Assembly (NCBI GenBank): GCA_003489345.1
Contig: DNIT01000150.1
Span: 1,003 to 7,073, forward strand
Reading direction: 5' to 3'
Length of the DNA stretch: 6,071 nucleotides
Source: Pelotomaculum sp.
Lineage (GTDB): Bacteria > Bacillota > Desulfotomaculia > Desulfotomaculales > Pelotomaculaceae
Shown in pieces: positions 1 through 5,614 of this stretch. Position numbers and translations under genes: made by a program. A model generated the notes under the pieces. That model saw nothing but the letters and a program-made list of their open reading frames with translations, was not told the DNA's origin and ran no database searches. Positions within the stretch are counted from its first letter, which is position 1; every line of letters starts with the position of its first letter.

Positions 1-1605
1 ATCAGGGTAGTTGACCAGTGGATGTATCATTCGCGGCTATATGCGGCGGCCAGCTTCGTAACCACCCAAGCCCGTCTGGAACTGGTGCAGCTTAATTCCT
101 TTGGCTGCGGTCTGGACGCCATCACCAGCGACCAGGTGCAAGAGATCCTCAGCTCCAAGGGCAAGATTTATACCATCCTGAAAATAGATGAGGGGACCAA
201 TCTGGGAGCTGCAAAAATCAGAATCCGCTCCCTTATGGCAGTAATGAGTGAGAATGAAAAAAACGGGATAGCGAAAGAGGAGCCTCCTCACAAGAGAATT
301 GTGTTCACCAAGGAAATGAAGAATCACCATACCATACTGTGTCCGCAGATGTCTCCTATGCATTTTGAATTTCTACAAGAAGTGTTTAAAACAGACGGCT
401 ATAATATCGAATTACTGCCCACAGTAGAAAAGCACGCGGTGGATGAAGGGGTCAAATATGTTAACAACGACGCGTGCTATCCCGCCATCATCGTAATCGG
501 ACAATTGCTGGAGGCTCTGCAGTCAGGCAAATATGACCTGAACCATACCTCGGTAGTGATCAGCCAGACCGGTGGCGGGTGCCGGGCAACCAACTACATT
601 GGCTTATTAAGAAAAGCGTTAAATGAGGCCGGGTTTGAAAACATACCGGTGTTATCGGCCAACCTTTATGGCACAGAAAAAAATCCCGGGTTTAAAATTA
701 CCGTCGGCCTCATCAAAAAAGCGATTAAAGCGGTTGTTTATGGTGATCTACTGATGCGGGTATTGCACCGGGTCAGGCCATATGAAAGAGTTTCAGGTGC
801 GGCCGACTTGCTCTATGAAAAATGGGTTAAACGCTGTAAATCGCAAATTATCACCGGCAACAAAAAGGATTATAAAGACAACTTGCATGGAATTGTGGAA
901 GAGTTTGACCGGCTCGAAATAACAACGGCGAGAAAACCGCGGGTGGGCGTGGTGGGGGAGATATTGGTCAAATATCATCCTACCGCCAATAACAATATTG
1001 TGAAGCTCTTAGAAAATGAAGGGGCGGAAGTGCTTTTGCCGGACTTGCTCGATTTCTTCCTCTATTGCGCTTATGATTTAATTTATAAATATCAGTATCT
1101 ATCCGGGAAACCCAGCCATTTGTTCCTCGGGAAGTTCTTTATCCATTACCTAGAAAACAGCCGCAAGGTGATGAATGCGCTGCTGGCGAAAAGTCGCAGG
1201 TTTAATACGCCCAGCTCCATCTACCATAAGGCCTCCCTGGCGAGCAAAATCATGTCGCTGGGACACCATTGCGGCGAAGGCTGGTTTTTAACCGCGGAGA
1301 TGATTGATCTAATTAAAAGCGGGGTTGCCAATATTGTGTGTGTGCAGCCTTTTGGCTGTCTTCCCAACCATGTTACCGGCAAAGGGATGATTAAGGAATT
1401 AAAAAGGAATTTCCCGCAAGCAAATATAACCGCCTTGGACTATGATCCCGGCGCCAGCGAAGTGAATCAATTAAATCGCCTTAAACTGATGCTGTCAGTT
1501 GCATTCAAAAATATGAAGGGCGCAGGCGAGTCTACCCCTGCCCTTGGCCTGCCCAGGACGCCTGTATACCAATTGCCTGGTGATAACTTGCTTATGCAAG
1601 ACTAA
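1..1605 (+). CDS. Acyl-CoA dehydratase activase-related protein, C-terminal part (5' truncated by window edge)
   Basis: The reading frame is open from base 1, so the ATG at 22 is internal and at least 534 residues of a larger protein are present. The segment resembles the C-terminal half of the large (often about 1,400-residue) proteins of anaerobic Bacillota. These join BadF/BcrA/HgdC-type ATPase (activase) domains to a DUF2229/HgdB-like region. Visible hallmarks are LVQLNSFGCG (Cys codon 106-108), VNNDACYP, SQTGGGCRATNY, GDLLMRVLHRVRPYE, GHHCGEGW and VQPFGCLPNHVTGKG. The conserved cysteines are plausible iron-sulfur ligands. In the 2-hydroxyacyl-CoA dehydratase family, activase and dehydratase-like parts carry out ATP-driven low-potential electron transfer; the substrate of these large fused proteins is not established, so function here is inferred from family. 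The ATPase part would lie upstream and cannot be seen. The gene ends in tandem in-frame TAA TAA and converges on the NlpC/P60 gene, with 105 bases between them. Confidence 0.86.
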   Translation: MRVVDQWMYHSRLYAAASFVTTQARLELVQLNSFGCGLDAITSDQVQEILSSKGKIYTILKIDEGTNLGAAKIRIRSLMAVMSENEKNGIAKEEPPHKRIVFTKEMKNHHTILCPQMSPMHFEFLQEVFKTDGYNIELLPTVEKHAVDEGVKYVNNDACYPAIIVIGQLLEALQSGKYDLNHTSVVISQTGGGCRATNYIGLLRKALNEAGFENIPVLSANLYGTEKNPGFKITVGLIKKAIKAVVYGDLLMRVLHRVRPYERVSGAADLLYEKWVKRCKSQIITGNKKDYKDNLHGIVEEFDRLEITTARKPRVGVVGEILVKYHPTANNNIVKLLENEGAEVLLPDLLDFFLYCAYDLIYKYQYLSGKPSHLFLGKFFIHYLENSRKVMNALLAKSRRFNTPSSIYHKASLASKIMSLGHHCGEGWFLTAEMIDLIKSGVANIVCVQPFGCLPNHVTGKGMIKELKRNFPQANITALDYDPGASEVNQLNRLKLMLSVAFKNMKGAGESTPALGLPRTPVYQLPGDNLLMQD

Positions 1606-1710
1606 TAAGATTTTGCTCTAATCAAGTTTCCATCAGTAGAGATAAGCATTTTAGGTTAAATTCGTTTGCGTACATTTCTTTTTATGATGTTTATTAAAGG
1701 TAGGAAGGAG
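1606..1710. other. Convergent intergenic region without a clear terminator
   Basis: These 105 AT-rich bases separate the two converging genes. A bidirectional terminator would be expected, but I find only a weak 5-base stem (CTCTA 1616-1620 with TAGAG 1637-1641, 16-base loop) with no T-run directly after it on the plus strand. Termination may be Rho-dependent or occur within the overlapping gene ends. Confidence 0.5.
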
Positions 1711-3453
1711 TTATTTAATCAAGCTGATGTCCACCCTGCCGCCGCTTTCCCCCTGTGTCCAGGTGACTCTGGCGCCCAGGACCTCACTGATGAAGCGCAA
1801 GGGGACCATGGTCCTGCTGTCCACAATGATTGCCGGTGCGTCAAGGGGGTAATCCTGTCCGTTAACGCTGCAGGTCTTGCCGCCGATGGTCAGGATGACT
1901 CGTTTGTCCCCCTTTTGGATGATCACCTTTTGGTCCTTTGCCTCCCATTCCAACCCGGCGCCCAGCGCCTCCGAAACAAAGCGAAGCGGTACCAAAACCC
2001 GGCTGGCAGACTCGTCCAGATAGGGTTTCTGGTCAGGAAATGTAACTGGGCTGCCGTTTACGTAAACAGCCACGTTGTAGTTTTGGCCTGGCTCAGCTGC
2101 AACCTTCCCGGATTCTAGCTGTTTTCCGCCGGTTAGGGCGTTGATAAACTGCTGACCGTTTCTTCTCGGCAGGGAGAGATCTGAGACGACCACTCTGTTC
2201 AGTGTCAGAATACCTGGTGACCCGTCGGCGTTGGGGTGGCGGGGGTCGCCAACGGAGGTAACGTCATGAATGACGTAGTAACGTCCTTCATGACGGCCCA
2301 GGTAGAGCAATTCATGGGTCGGCGTGTGCAGTGAGGCTCCCGGTAGCAGCGTATCCAGCAGAGCATAGCGCTGGTTTGAGTCCTGTCCTTCAAACCGGAC
2401 GGTTTGGCCTGCCGATTGCTCCTGCTCGTCCCCGTTGCGCGGCAGCATAAATCCGAAACTTTTATATACATCCATGACAAAGGCCGAACAATCCCGCCCG
2501 TTGAAAAGGCCCCCCCAGCCGTACCGCTCACCCAGGATTTTAAAGGCTTGCCGGATAATATTCGCTCTGGTGTAGGGCAGGTATCCAACTGAAACGTCGG
2601 CGGAAAGAGGTAGCAGGACCGTCTTGAATTCCAGTTCGCCCCTGGCCCCGCGGGCAGGCAGCTCAATGGTATAAGCTTGACTGGTCACCGCATCGTTAGT
2701 TTCAAGCGGGACCTTTGTGCCCATAGTCAGCTCCAGCCCCGGGTACGGACCGTTGTCCAGCTTCAGCCGGTTGCCCGTAACTACCAGGAAAGTCTCAGGT
2801 TGGATATAAGCCAGCCAGGTCTGTCTGGCTCCTGCAATGGCCACGTCTCCGGCCGGCATCCAGCCGTTGTAGTTGCATGTCTGCACAAAGTACCACTGGC
2901 CGTCCAGACTCTGGTGCAGGAGCAGGACAGGCTCAGCTGGACCCACCGCCGTTTCCTGGAACAGGTCGAAATCATGGTCGTCCGGTTCGCTCAGCGACTC
3001 GTCGGCAGTCGGAAAGGTCCGGATACTGGTTCTTCGCACCGCCAGGGCAAGGGAGACCTCGTTTTTATCCATGATGCCAGGCAGATTCATCTGACTGCGG
3101 AGGATTTCGTAATAGGAGCTGTCCACCTTAAGGCCGCCTGAGTAGCGGTCTTCGTCCGGGAAGGACCGCCGGGTGACCAGGTTGGTGAGTTGGTCGTGGT
3201 CCAGCGTAGCAGGGTAGTTGGTCAAATCATAAACCACATCCAGCTGAGCACGGATGATATCACGGTTAAAAGCTTCAATTTCCTCGCTGTCCATAATTAT
3301 CTGATCCGGGTCTGTCAATTTATCGATCCAGAAGTCCGGTGTAAGCATCTCTGCCGTTACATTTGGAACAACATCGGAAGCTATGGCCGGGCTAGAGATA
3401 AACAGCAAGCCGAAGAGAAGCGCCGCTGCAATAAGTACATGTGGCTTTCTCAA
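1711..3453 (-). CDS. Secreted NlpC/P60 cell-wall peptidase with SH3b domains and C-terminal copper-amine-oxidase-N-like domain
   Basis: A 580-residue exported protein, probably a gamma-D-glutamyl-L-diamino acid endopeptidase acting on peptidoglycan stem peptides. Residues 1-26 form a signal peptide (RK, hydrophobic core, cleavage likely after AIA). Residues about 35-130 match the N-terminal stabilising domain seen in this NlpC/P60 subgroup. About 137-207 is an SH3b1-like domain (DGQWYFVQ, NGWMPAGDVAIA), and about 210-285 a second SH3-like segment. The catalytic domain spans about 290-440, with nucleophile Cys322 in GRDCSAFV (codon 2488-2490) and probable His380 (HELLYLG) and His396 (YVIHDV). 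Residues about 463-580 form a copper-amine-oxidase-N-like domain with two copies of RxxVPLRFxSExLGAxxxW at 485-503 and 547-565. The start is TTG: no ATG or GTG precedes the signal peptide in frame, and GGAGG lies 12 bases upstream at 3466-3470. The gene looks GC-richer than its neighbours. It stands alone, convergent with the upstream gene. The peptidase assignment is firm; the exact bond cut is inferred. Confidence 0.93.
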   Translation of the reverse strand: MRKPHVLIAAALLFGLLFISSPAIASDVVPNVTAEMLTPDFWIDKLTDPDQIIMDSEEIEAFNRDIIRAQLDVVYDLTNYPATLDHDQLTNLVTRRSFPDEDRYSGGLKVDSSYYEILRSQMNLPGIMDKNEVSLALAVRRTSIRTFPTADESLSEPDDHDFDLFQETAVGPAEPVLLLHQSLDGQWYFVQTCNYNGWMPAGDVAIAGARQTWLAYIQPETFLVVTGNRLKLDNGPYPGLELTMGTKVPLETNDAVTSQAYTIELPARGARGELEFKTVLLPLSADVSVGYLPYTRANIIRQAFKILGERYGWGGLFNGRDCSAFVMDVYKSFGFMLPRNGDEQEQSAGQTVRFEGQDSNQRYALLDTLLPGASLHTPTHELLYLGRHEGRYYVIHDVTSVGDPRHPNADGSPGILTLNRVVVSDLSLPRRNGQQFINALTGGKQLESGKVAAEPGQNYNVAVYVNGSPVTFPDQKPYLDESASRVLVPLRFVSEALGAGLEWEAKDQKVIIQKGDKRVILTIGGKTCSVNGQDYPLDAPAIIVDSRTMVPLRFISEVLGARVTWTQGESGGRVDISLIK

Positions 3454-3465
3454 AATTTTTATATG

Positions 3466-3470
3466 CCTCC
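3466..3470 (-). promoter_or_regulatory. Shine-Dalgarno site of the NlpC/P60 gene, supporting a TTG start
   Basis: On the minus strand GGAGG is followed after 12 bases by TTG AGA AAG, which opens directly into a complete signal peptide. Twelve bases is a little long. An in-frame ATT one codon earlier would give 9 bases but is a very rare start. There is no in-frame ATG between this site and the mature domain, so TTG at 3453 is the best choice. Confidence 0.7.
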
Positions 3471-3512
3471 ATATTTTAAAGGATGTTTAAAAACAGCTCT
3501 TCCGATTTACTT

Positions 3513-3532
3513 AACCAATAAATCAATTGGTT
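3513..3532. repeat. Inverted repeat AACCAAT-N6-ATTGGTT, candidate operator
   Basis: Two perfect 7-base arms (3513-3519 and 3526-3532) surround a 6-base AT-rich centre. The repeat overlaps the candidate -10 element of the NlpC/P60 promoter and lies about 60 bases ahead of its start codon, where a repressor could sit. No T-run follows on either strand, so it does not look like an intrinsic terminator. The arms are seen directly; the operator role is inferred. Confidence 0.4.
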
Positions 3533-3545
3533 CGATAGATGGCAA
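3517..3545 (-). promoter_or_regulatory. Candidate sigma-70-type promoter of the NlpC/P60 gene
   Basis: Read on the minus strand, TTGCCA (3540-3545, 5 of 6 consensus) is separated by 17 bases from TTTATT (3517-3522, 4 of 6). This would start transcription near 3510 and leave a leader of about 57 bases with the GGAGG site. The -10 match is only moderate. The placement inside an otherwise gene-free stretch and the overlapping inverted repeat add some support. Confidence 0.4.
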
Positions 3546-3558
3546 CGCCTGGGTTCGC

Positions 3559-3572
3559 TCCTTATATAAGGA
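3559..3572. repeat. Perfect 14-bp palindrome TCCTTATATAAGGA
   Basis: A fully self-complementary 14-mer lies between the candidate minus-strand promoter of the peptidase gene (-35 at 3540-3545) and the candidate plus-strand promoter of the micro-ORF (-10 at 3604-3609). It is flanked by GTTC at 3553-3556 and GAAC at 3571-3574, so a slightly longer imperfect dyad exists. With no loop it cannot form an RNA hairpin, so a dimeric DNA-binding protein site is the more natural reading. That role is inferred. Confidence 0.4.
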
Positions 3573-3600
3573 ACATTCTCTGCCTGGAATCATATGCTAA

Positions 3601-3609
3601 TGATATAAA
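3601..3609 (+). promoter_or_regulatory. Candidate extended -10 promoter of the 38-codon micro-ORF
   Basis: TGATATAAA fits the extended -10 pattern TGnTATAAT with one mismatch. No good -35 is visible 16-18 bases upstream. Transcription would start around 3616, leaving a leader of about 18 bases that contains the G9 run just ahead of the ATG at 3634. AT-rich intergenic DNA yields such matches by chance, so confidence is limited. Confidence 0.3.
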
Positions 3610-3619
3610 TTATTGTTGC

Positions 3620-3628
3620 GGGGGGGGG
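3620..3628 (+). repeat. Homopolymer run of nine G, in Shine-Dalgarno position
   Basis: Nine consecutive G end 5 bases before the ATG of the micro-ORF. A G-run can pair with the CCUCC core of the 16S anti-Shine-Dalgarno through one G-U wobble, so it may be the ribosome-binding site. A tract of this length is also prone to slippage, which would change spacing to the start codon rather than the reading frame. The run is seen directly; a role is inferred. Confidence 0.45.
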
Positions 3629-3633
3629 TCTTC

Positions 3634-3750
3634 ATGACTAATGTATTTACTGCCGAACAGGTTAGGTTTTTTGGTACTTTTTTTTCAACCATAGTTTTCC
3701 TTATAACCTTACTGATTAGAATTAAAAGGTTTCTTGGCCCAATCATTTAA
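3634..3750 (+). CDS. Possible 38-residue single-pass membrane micro-protein
   Basis: ATG at 3634 opens 38 codons ending in TAA at 3748-3750. The predicted peptide has a short polar N-terminus (MTNVFTAEQVR), a hydrophobic stretch over residues about 12-28 (FFGTFFSTIVFLITLLI), and a basic tail (RIKR) before FLGPII. This is a plausible single membrane helix with its basic C-terminal end toward the cytoplasm. The only ribosome-binding signal is the G9 run 5 bases upstream, and a possible extended -10 lies at 3601-3609. It is the best plus-strand candidate in a 321-base gap and converges on the thioesterase gene. I do not recognise a family. T-rich sequence easily encodes hydrophobic peptides by chance, so it may not be a gene. 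Confidence 0.35.
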   Translation: MTNVFTAEQVRFFGTFFSTIVFLITLLIRIKRFLGPII

Positions 3751-3774
3751 CTAAATATTTCCCAAGCAGTAAAA

Positions 3775-4224
3775 CTACTTAATACATTCCTCAAGTTTTG
3801 CCCATAAATCCGGGCGCCTTTTTTTGAGGTCGAAAGGCTTGCCCGTATCATCAACATAGGTGTGCACAGTCTTTCCCTCACAAGCTATTGAATGGTCTTC
3901 AAACTTGGTAATAACATATTCAAAGACCATGCGGGTACGGCCTAAACGGGCAAGCTTTGTATTTAGTATGTATTTTTCTTCAGGTTTTAGATTTTTCCGG
4001 TAACGGCAGGATGCTTCAACAGCGACCACCACAATACCCTGTTCATGAAAGGTTTGTTGATAGGGAAGGCCTACTTGTTGCAGCAGTGCCACCCGGCCGT
4101 CCGTAAACAGGTCAAAGTATTTAGCATAATATACGATCCCCGCAGCATCGCAGTCTCCCCAGCGGACCTCCATTACCTGCTCATTGGAGATACTTCCGCA
4201 GGCCTCAATCATTTCTTTCTTCAT
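3775..4224 (-). CDS. Acyl-CoA thioesterase, hotdog fold (4-hydroxybenzoyl-CoA thioesterase/YbgC family)
   Basis: A 149-residue cytoplasmic protein, the usual length for a single hotdog domain, expected to hydrolyse acyl-CoA to free acid and CoA. The diagnostic segment VRWGDCDAAGIVYYAKYFD (residues about 20-38) closely follows the GDCDPAGIV active-site loop of Pseudomonas 4-hydroxybenzoyl-CoA thioesterase; Asp26 corresponds to its catalytic Asp17. The rest fits the fold: the long helix FDLFTDGRVALLQQVGLPY, then strands with VEASCRYRKNLKPEEKYILNTKL, RTRMVFEYVI and GKTVHTYVDDTGKPF. The ATG at 4224 is preceded by AGGGGG at 4235-4240, 10 bases upstream; a second ATG at codon 5 is less well placed. 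The gene is alone on its strand, with a strong promoter, and diverges from the acyltransferase. The acyl substrate cannot be told: family members take aromatic, short- or long-chain acyl-CoAs. Confidence 0.93.
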   Translation of the reverse strand: MKKEMIEACGSISNEQVMEVRWGDCDAAGIVYYAKYFDLFTDGRVALLQQVGLPYQQTFHEQGIVVVAVEASCRYRKNLKPEEKYILNTKLARLGRTRMVFEYVITKFEDHSIACEGKTVHTYVDDTGKPFDLKKRRPDLWAKLEECIK

Positions 4225-4276
4225 TTATATCCAGCCCCCTTAATACACTCCATTAAACAATATTTGATATATAAGG

Positions 4277-4289
4277 TACTATTTTAGTA
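4277..4289. repeat. Dyad TACTA-TTT-TAGTA overlapping the thioesterase -10
   Basis: A 5+5 inverted repeat with a 3-base centre covers the -10 and probable start site of the thioesterase promoter. The same arms recur at 4359-4369 with a 1-base centre near the acyltransferase promoter. Short AT-rich dyads arise often by chance, so an operator role is only a suggestion. Confidence 0.25.
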
Positions 4290-4313
4290 TAATTTAAAAA
4301 TATAGCATGTCAA
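4286..4313 (-). promoter_or_regulatory. Strong sigma-70-type promoter of the thioesterase gene
   Basis: On the minus strand a perfect TTGACA (4308-4313) is followed after 16 bases by TATACT (4286-4291, 5 of 6 consensus). The AT-rich surroundings and position fit the thioesterase gene, with transcription starting near 4279 and a leader of about 55 bases. This is the best promoter match in the window. Confidence 0.7.
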
Positions 4314-4358
4314 GAAGTGAAAGGCAGCCAGGCCGGTGGTTTGATACTTTATTTGTAT

Positions 4359-4369
4359 TACTATTAGTA
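4359..4369. repeat. Dyad TACTA-T-TAGTA upstream of the acyltransferase -10
   Basis: This is the second copy of the TACTA/TAGTA arms, placed in the -35/spacer region of the acyltransferase promoter. Together with the copy at 4277-4289 it could be a shared regulator site for the divergent pair. The differing centre length (1 versus 3 bases) argues against a single protein binding both in the same way. Confidence 0.25.
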
Positions 4370-4373
4370 TTTT

Positions 4374-4382
4374 TGTTATAAT
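4374..4382 (+). promoter_or_regulatory. Extended -10 promoter of the acyltransferase gene
   Basis: TGTTATAAT contains a perfect TATAAT (4377-4382) preceded by the TG of an extended -10 element. A weak -35 candidate, TTGTAT at 4353-4358, lies 18 bases upstream. Transcription should begin near 4389, ahead of the GGGGGAAG ribosome-binding sequence at 4400-4407. It would drive the acyltransferase and probably the DDAH-like gene. Confidence 0.6.
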
Positions 4383-4399
4383 CCTTTCATAACGTTATT

Positions 4400-4407
4400 G
4401 GGGGAAG
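4400..4407 (+). promoter_or_regulatory. Shine-Dalgarno-like GGGGGAAG, too far from the ATG at 4438
   Basis: This is the only purine-rich ribosome-binding candidate before the acyltransferase, yet it ends 30 bases before the first in-frame ATG. At normal spacing it points to ATT 4414, in frame with the acyltransferase, or to TTG 4415. The latter opens a 7-codon peptide whose TGA (4436-4438) overlaps the ATG. It therefore decides where translation starts, and the answer is not settled by the sequence. Confidence 0.5.
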
Positions 4408-4437
4408 CTGTCGATTGACAACAGTTCAAAACATCTG

Positions 4438-5574
4438 ATGACAGCCAGGCGAAAAGAGAGAATTGACGAGCTTGATGTTTTGAGGGGTATGGCCATCCTG
4501 TCGGTAATACTTCAGCATGCCCTTGGTGTTTATATTCGCAGGCCGGAAATACAATTTGCCGATGCCGCCATGATCGGCATGCTCTTTAATATCACCAAGT
4601 TTGCCGTGCCGACTTTTGTATTCGTGACAGGTGCGGCTCTCGTCTATAACTATTATGATAACCTAAATTATCCAAAATTCTTATGGAAAAGAGTTAAGGA
4701 TATCCTGCTTCCATACTTAATCTGGTCGATCGCCTACGAAATCTATTCTAATGGTATTCCAGCAACCAATTATCTATGGTTGGGGAGTTTAGCCAAAGAT
4801 CTCTTATATGGGAACGCCTTTTACCACCTCTGGTTTGTGGTGATGATATTTCAATTTTACCTCGTTTATCCTGTTTTTCGATCGTTGTTTAGAAAAGCCC
4901 CGGCTATACTTGACAGTAAGCCCCGCTTTGCTGCAGCGGTGGGCCTTCTTGCGGCCATCTATACGTTCATAATGTGGTTTTCCAGCAGCTATATTCCGTC
5001 AGCTAATTTTCATGTAGGCTCAAAAGCGGTGCAAGTCATTCTTATCGAACTGCGCGACCGGAATTTTATCTACTTTTTCTTTTATTTTATGCTTGGCGGG
5101 ATAGCCGGTTTGATATTGCCACGCTGGCGCGAATTCGTAGCAAGGTCCTGTATCTGGAACACCTATGTACTGGCGGCGCTTTTCATATGGATAGGGTTCG
5201 AGTTGATGCAGGGAGTTTCAGGCGGGCTGGTTGACCTAAACTATTCCACATCATTAAAGCCGTCGATGTTCTTTTATACAGTGTCTGAAATCATATTTCT
5301 CTACGGAGTTTCCATGGTCATTGCAAATAGCGGTTCGAGTATATTCAAGTTTTTTAACCTGGCCGGGAAATATTCCTATGGGATTTATCTTGCTCATGCG
5401 TTCCTGTTGATATATGCCGTCGGAATGGTGGACAGGTTCTCACTAGCCTCTCACCACCTTTTGGCCGGCGTTTACTCCTTCATTCTGTGCGCGCTGGGCA
5501 CAATTGCAGTTGTTATGCTGATAAGCAAAAGCCCCAGGGGTAAGTTCTTGATAGGTCCCATACCGGGCAAATAA
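4438..5574 (+). CDS. Membrane-bound acyltransferase family 3 (O-acyltransferase)
   Basis: A 378-residue polytopic protein of the Acyl_transf_3 family, which transfers acyl groups (often acetyl or succinyl) from a donor such as acyl-CoA to sugars of polysaccharides, lipids or antibiotics at the membrane. Residues 11-27 carry the signature ELDVLRGMAILSVILQH, with Arg16 and the presumed catalytic His27 spaced R-x10-H as in the family. Other marks are FVTGAALVYNYY, FLWKRVKDILLPYLIW (81-96), YHLWFVVMIFQFYLVYPVF (129-147) and GKYSYGIYLAH (310-320). I count about ten hydrophobic segments, roughly at 17-33, 45-70, 88-104, 127-147, 165-182, 209-227, 240-257, 279-296, 312-330 and 342-362, so length and topology look complete. 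No separate extracellular SGNH domain is present. ATG 4438 lacks a close ribosome-binding site; an in-frame ATT at 4414 would add eight residues. The DDAH-like gene follows after 40 bases. The acceptor is unknown, and no polysaccharide genes are visible nearby. Confidence 0.92.
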   Translation: MTARRKERIDELDVLRGMAILSVILQHALGVYIRRPEIQFADAAMIGMLFNITKFAVPTFVFVTGAALVYNYYDNLNYPKFLWKRVKDILLPYLIWSIAYEIYSNGIPATNYLWLGSLAKDLLYGNAFYHLWFVVMIFQFYLVYPVFRSLFRKAPAILDSKPRFAAAVGLLAAIYTFIMWFSSSYIPSANFHVGSKAVQVILIELRDRNFIYFFFYFMLGGIAGLILPRWREFVARSCIWNTYVLAALFIWIGFELMQGVSGGLVDLNYSTSLKPSMFFYTVSEIIFLYGVSMVIANSGSSIFKFFNLAGKYSYGIYLAHAFLLIYAVGMVDRFSLASHHLLAGVYSFILCALGTIAVVMLISKSPRGKFLIGPIPGK

Positions 5575-5614
5575 AGATTGAATCTTAAACCCAAATAAAA
5601 AGGAAGATGCAACA

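Noticed and set aside
1616..1641. CTCTA...TAGAG stem as a terminator between the convergent genes
   Set aside because: Only five base pairs with a 16-base loop and no adjacent T-run on the plus strand.
1702..1710. AGGAAGGAG on the plus strand, a strong Shine-Dalgarno-like sequence
   Set aside because: No start codon follows at usable spacing in a credible frame; the peptidase stop codon on the other strand begins right there.
1666..2118. 150-codon plus-strand open frame opposite the 3' end of the peptidase gene
   Set aside because: It lies antisense to the well-supported CuAO-N-like repeat region, has no recognisable motifs, and is explained by the high GC of the true gene.
2677..3141. 154-codon plus-strand open frame opposite the SH3b region
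   Set aside because: It is antisense to conserved domains of the peptidase, with overlapping shorter frames in the same area and no family features.
3190..3600. 136-codon plus-strand open frame spanning the peptidase 5' end and its leader
   Set aside because: It covers the signal peptide codons and the promoter region of the peptidase; the translation has no domain-like pattern.
3597..3746. 49-codon minus-strand open frame opposite the micro-ORF
   Set aside because: No ribosome-binding site precedes its ATG, the peptide is of low complexity and mixed character, and it would read through the G9 tract as CCC codons.
3757..3780. AGCAGT-AAA-ACTACT near the thioesterase stop codon as a hairpin terminator
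   Set aside because: It has a mismatch in a six-base stem, overlaps the stop codon, and lacks a proper U-tract.
4045..4287. 80-codon plus-strand open frame across the thioesterase 5' end
   Set aside because: Antisense to the catalytic loop of the thioesterase and continuing into its promoter, with no coding signature.
5574..5586. AAGATT-G-AATCTT after the acyltransferase stop codon, considered as a terminator
   Set aside because: A one-base centre cannot form a hairpin loop and no T-run follows; it is better treated as a chance palindrome.
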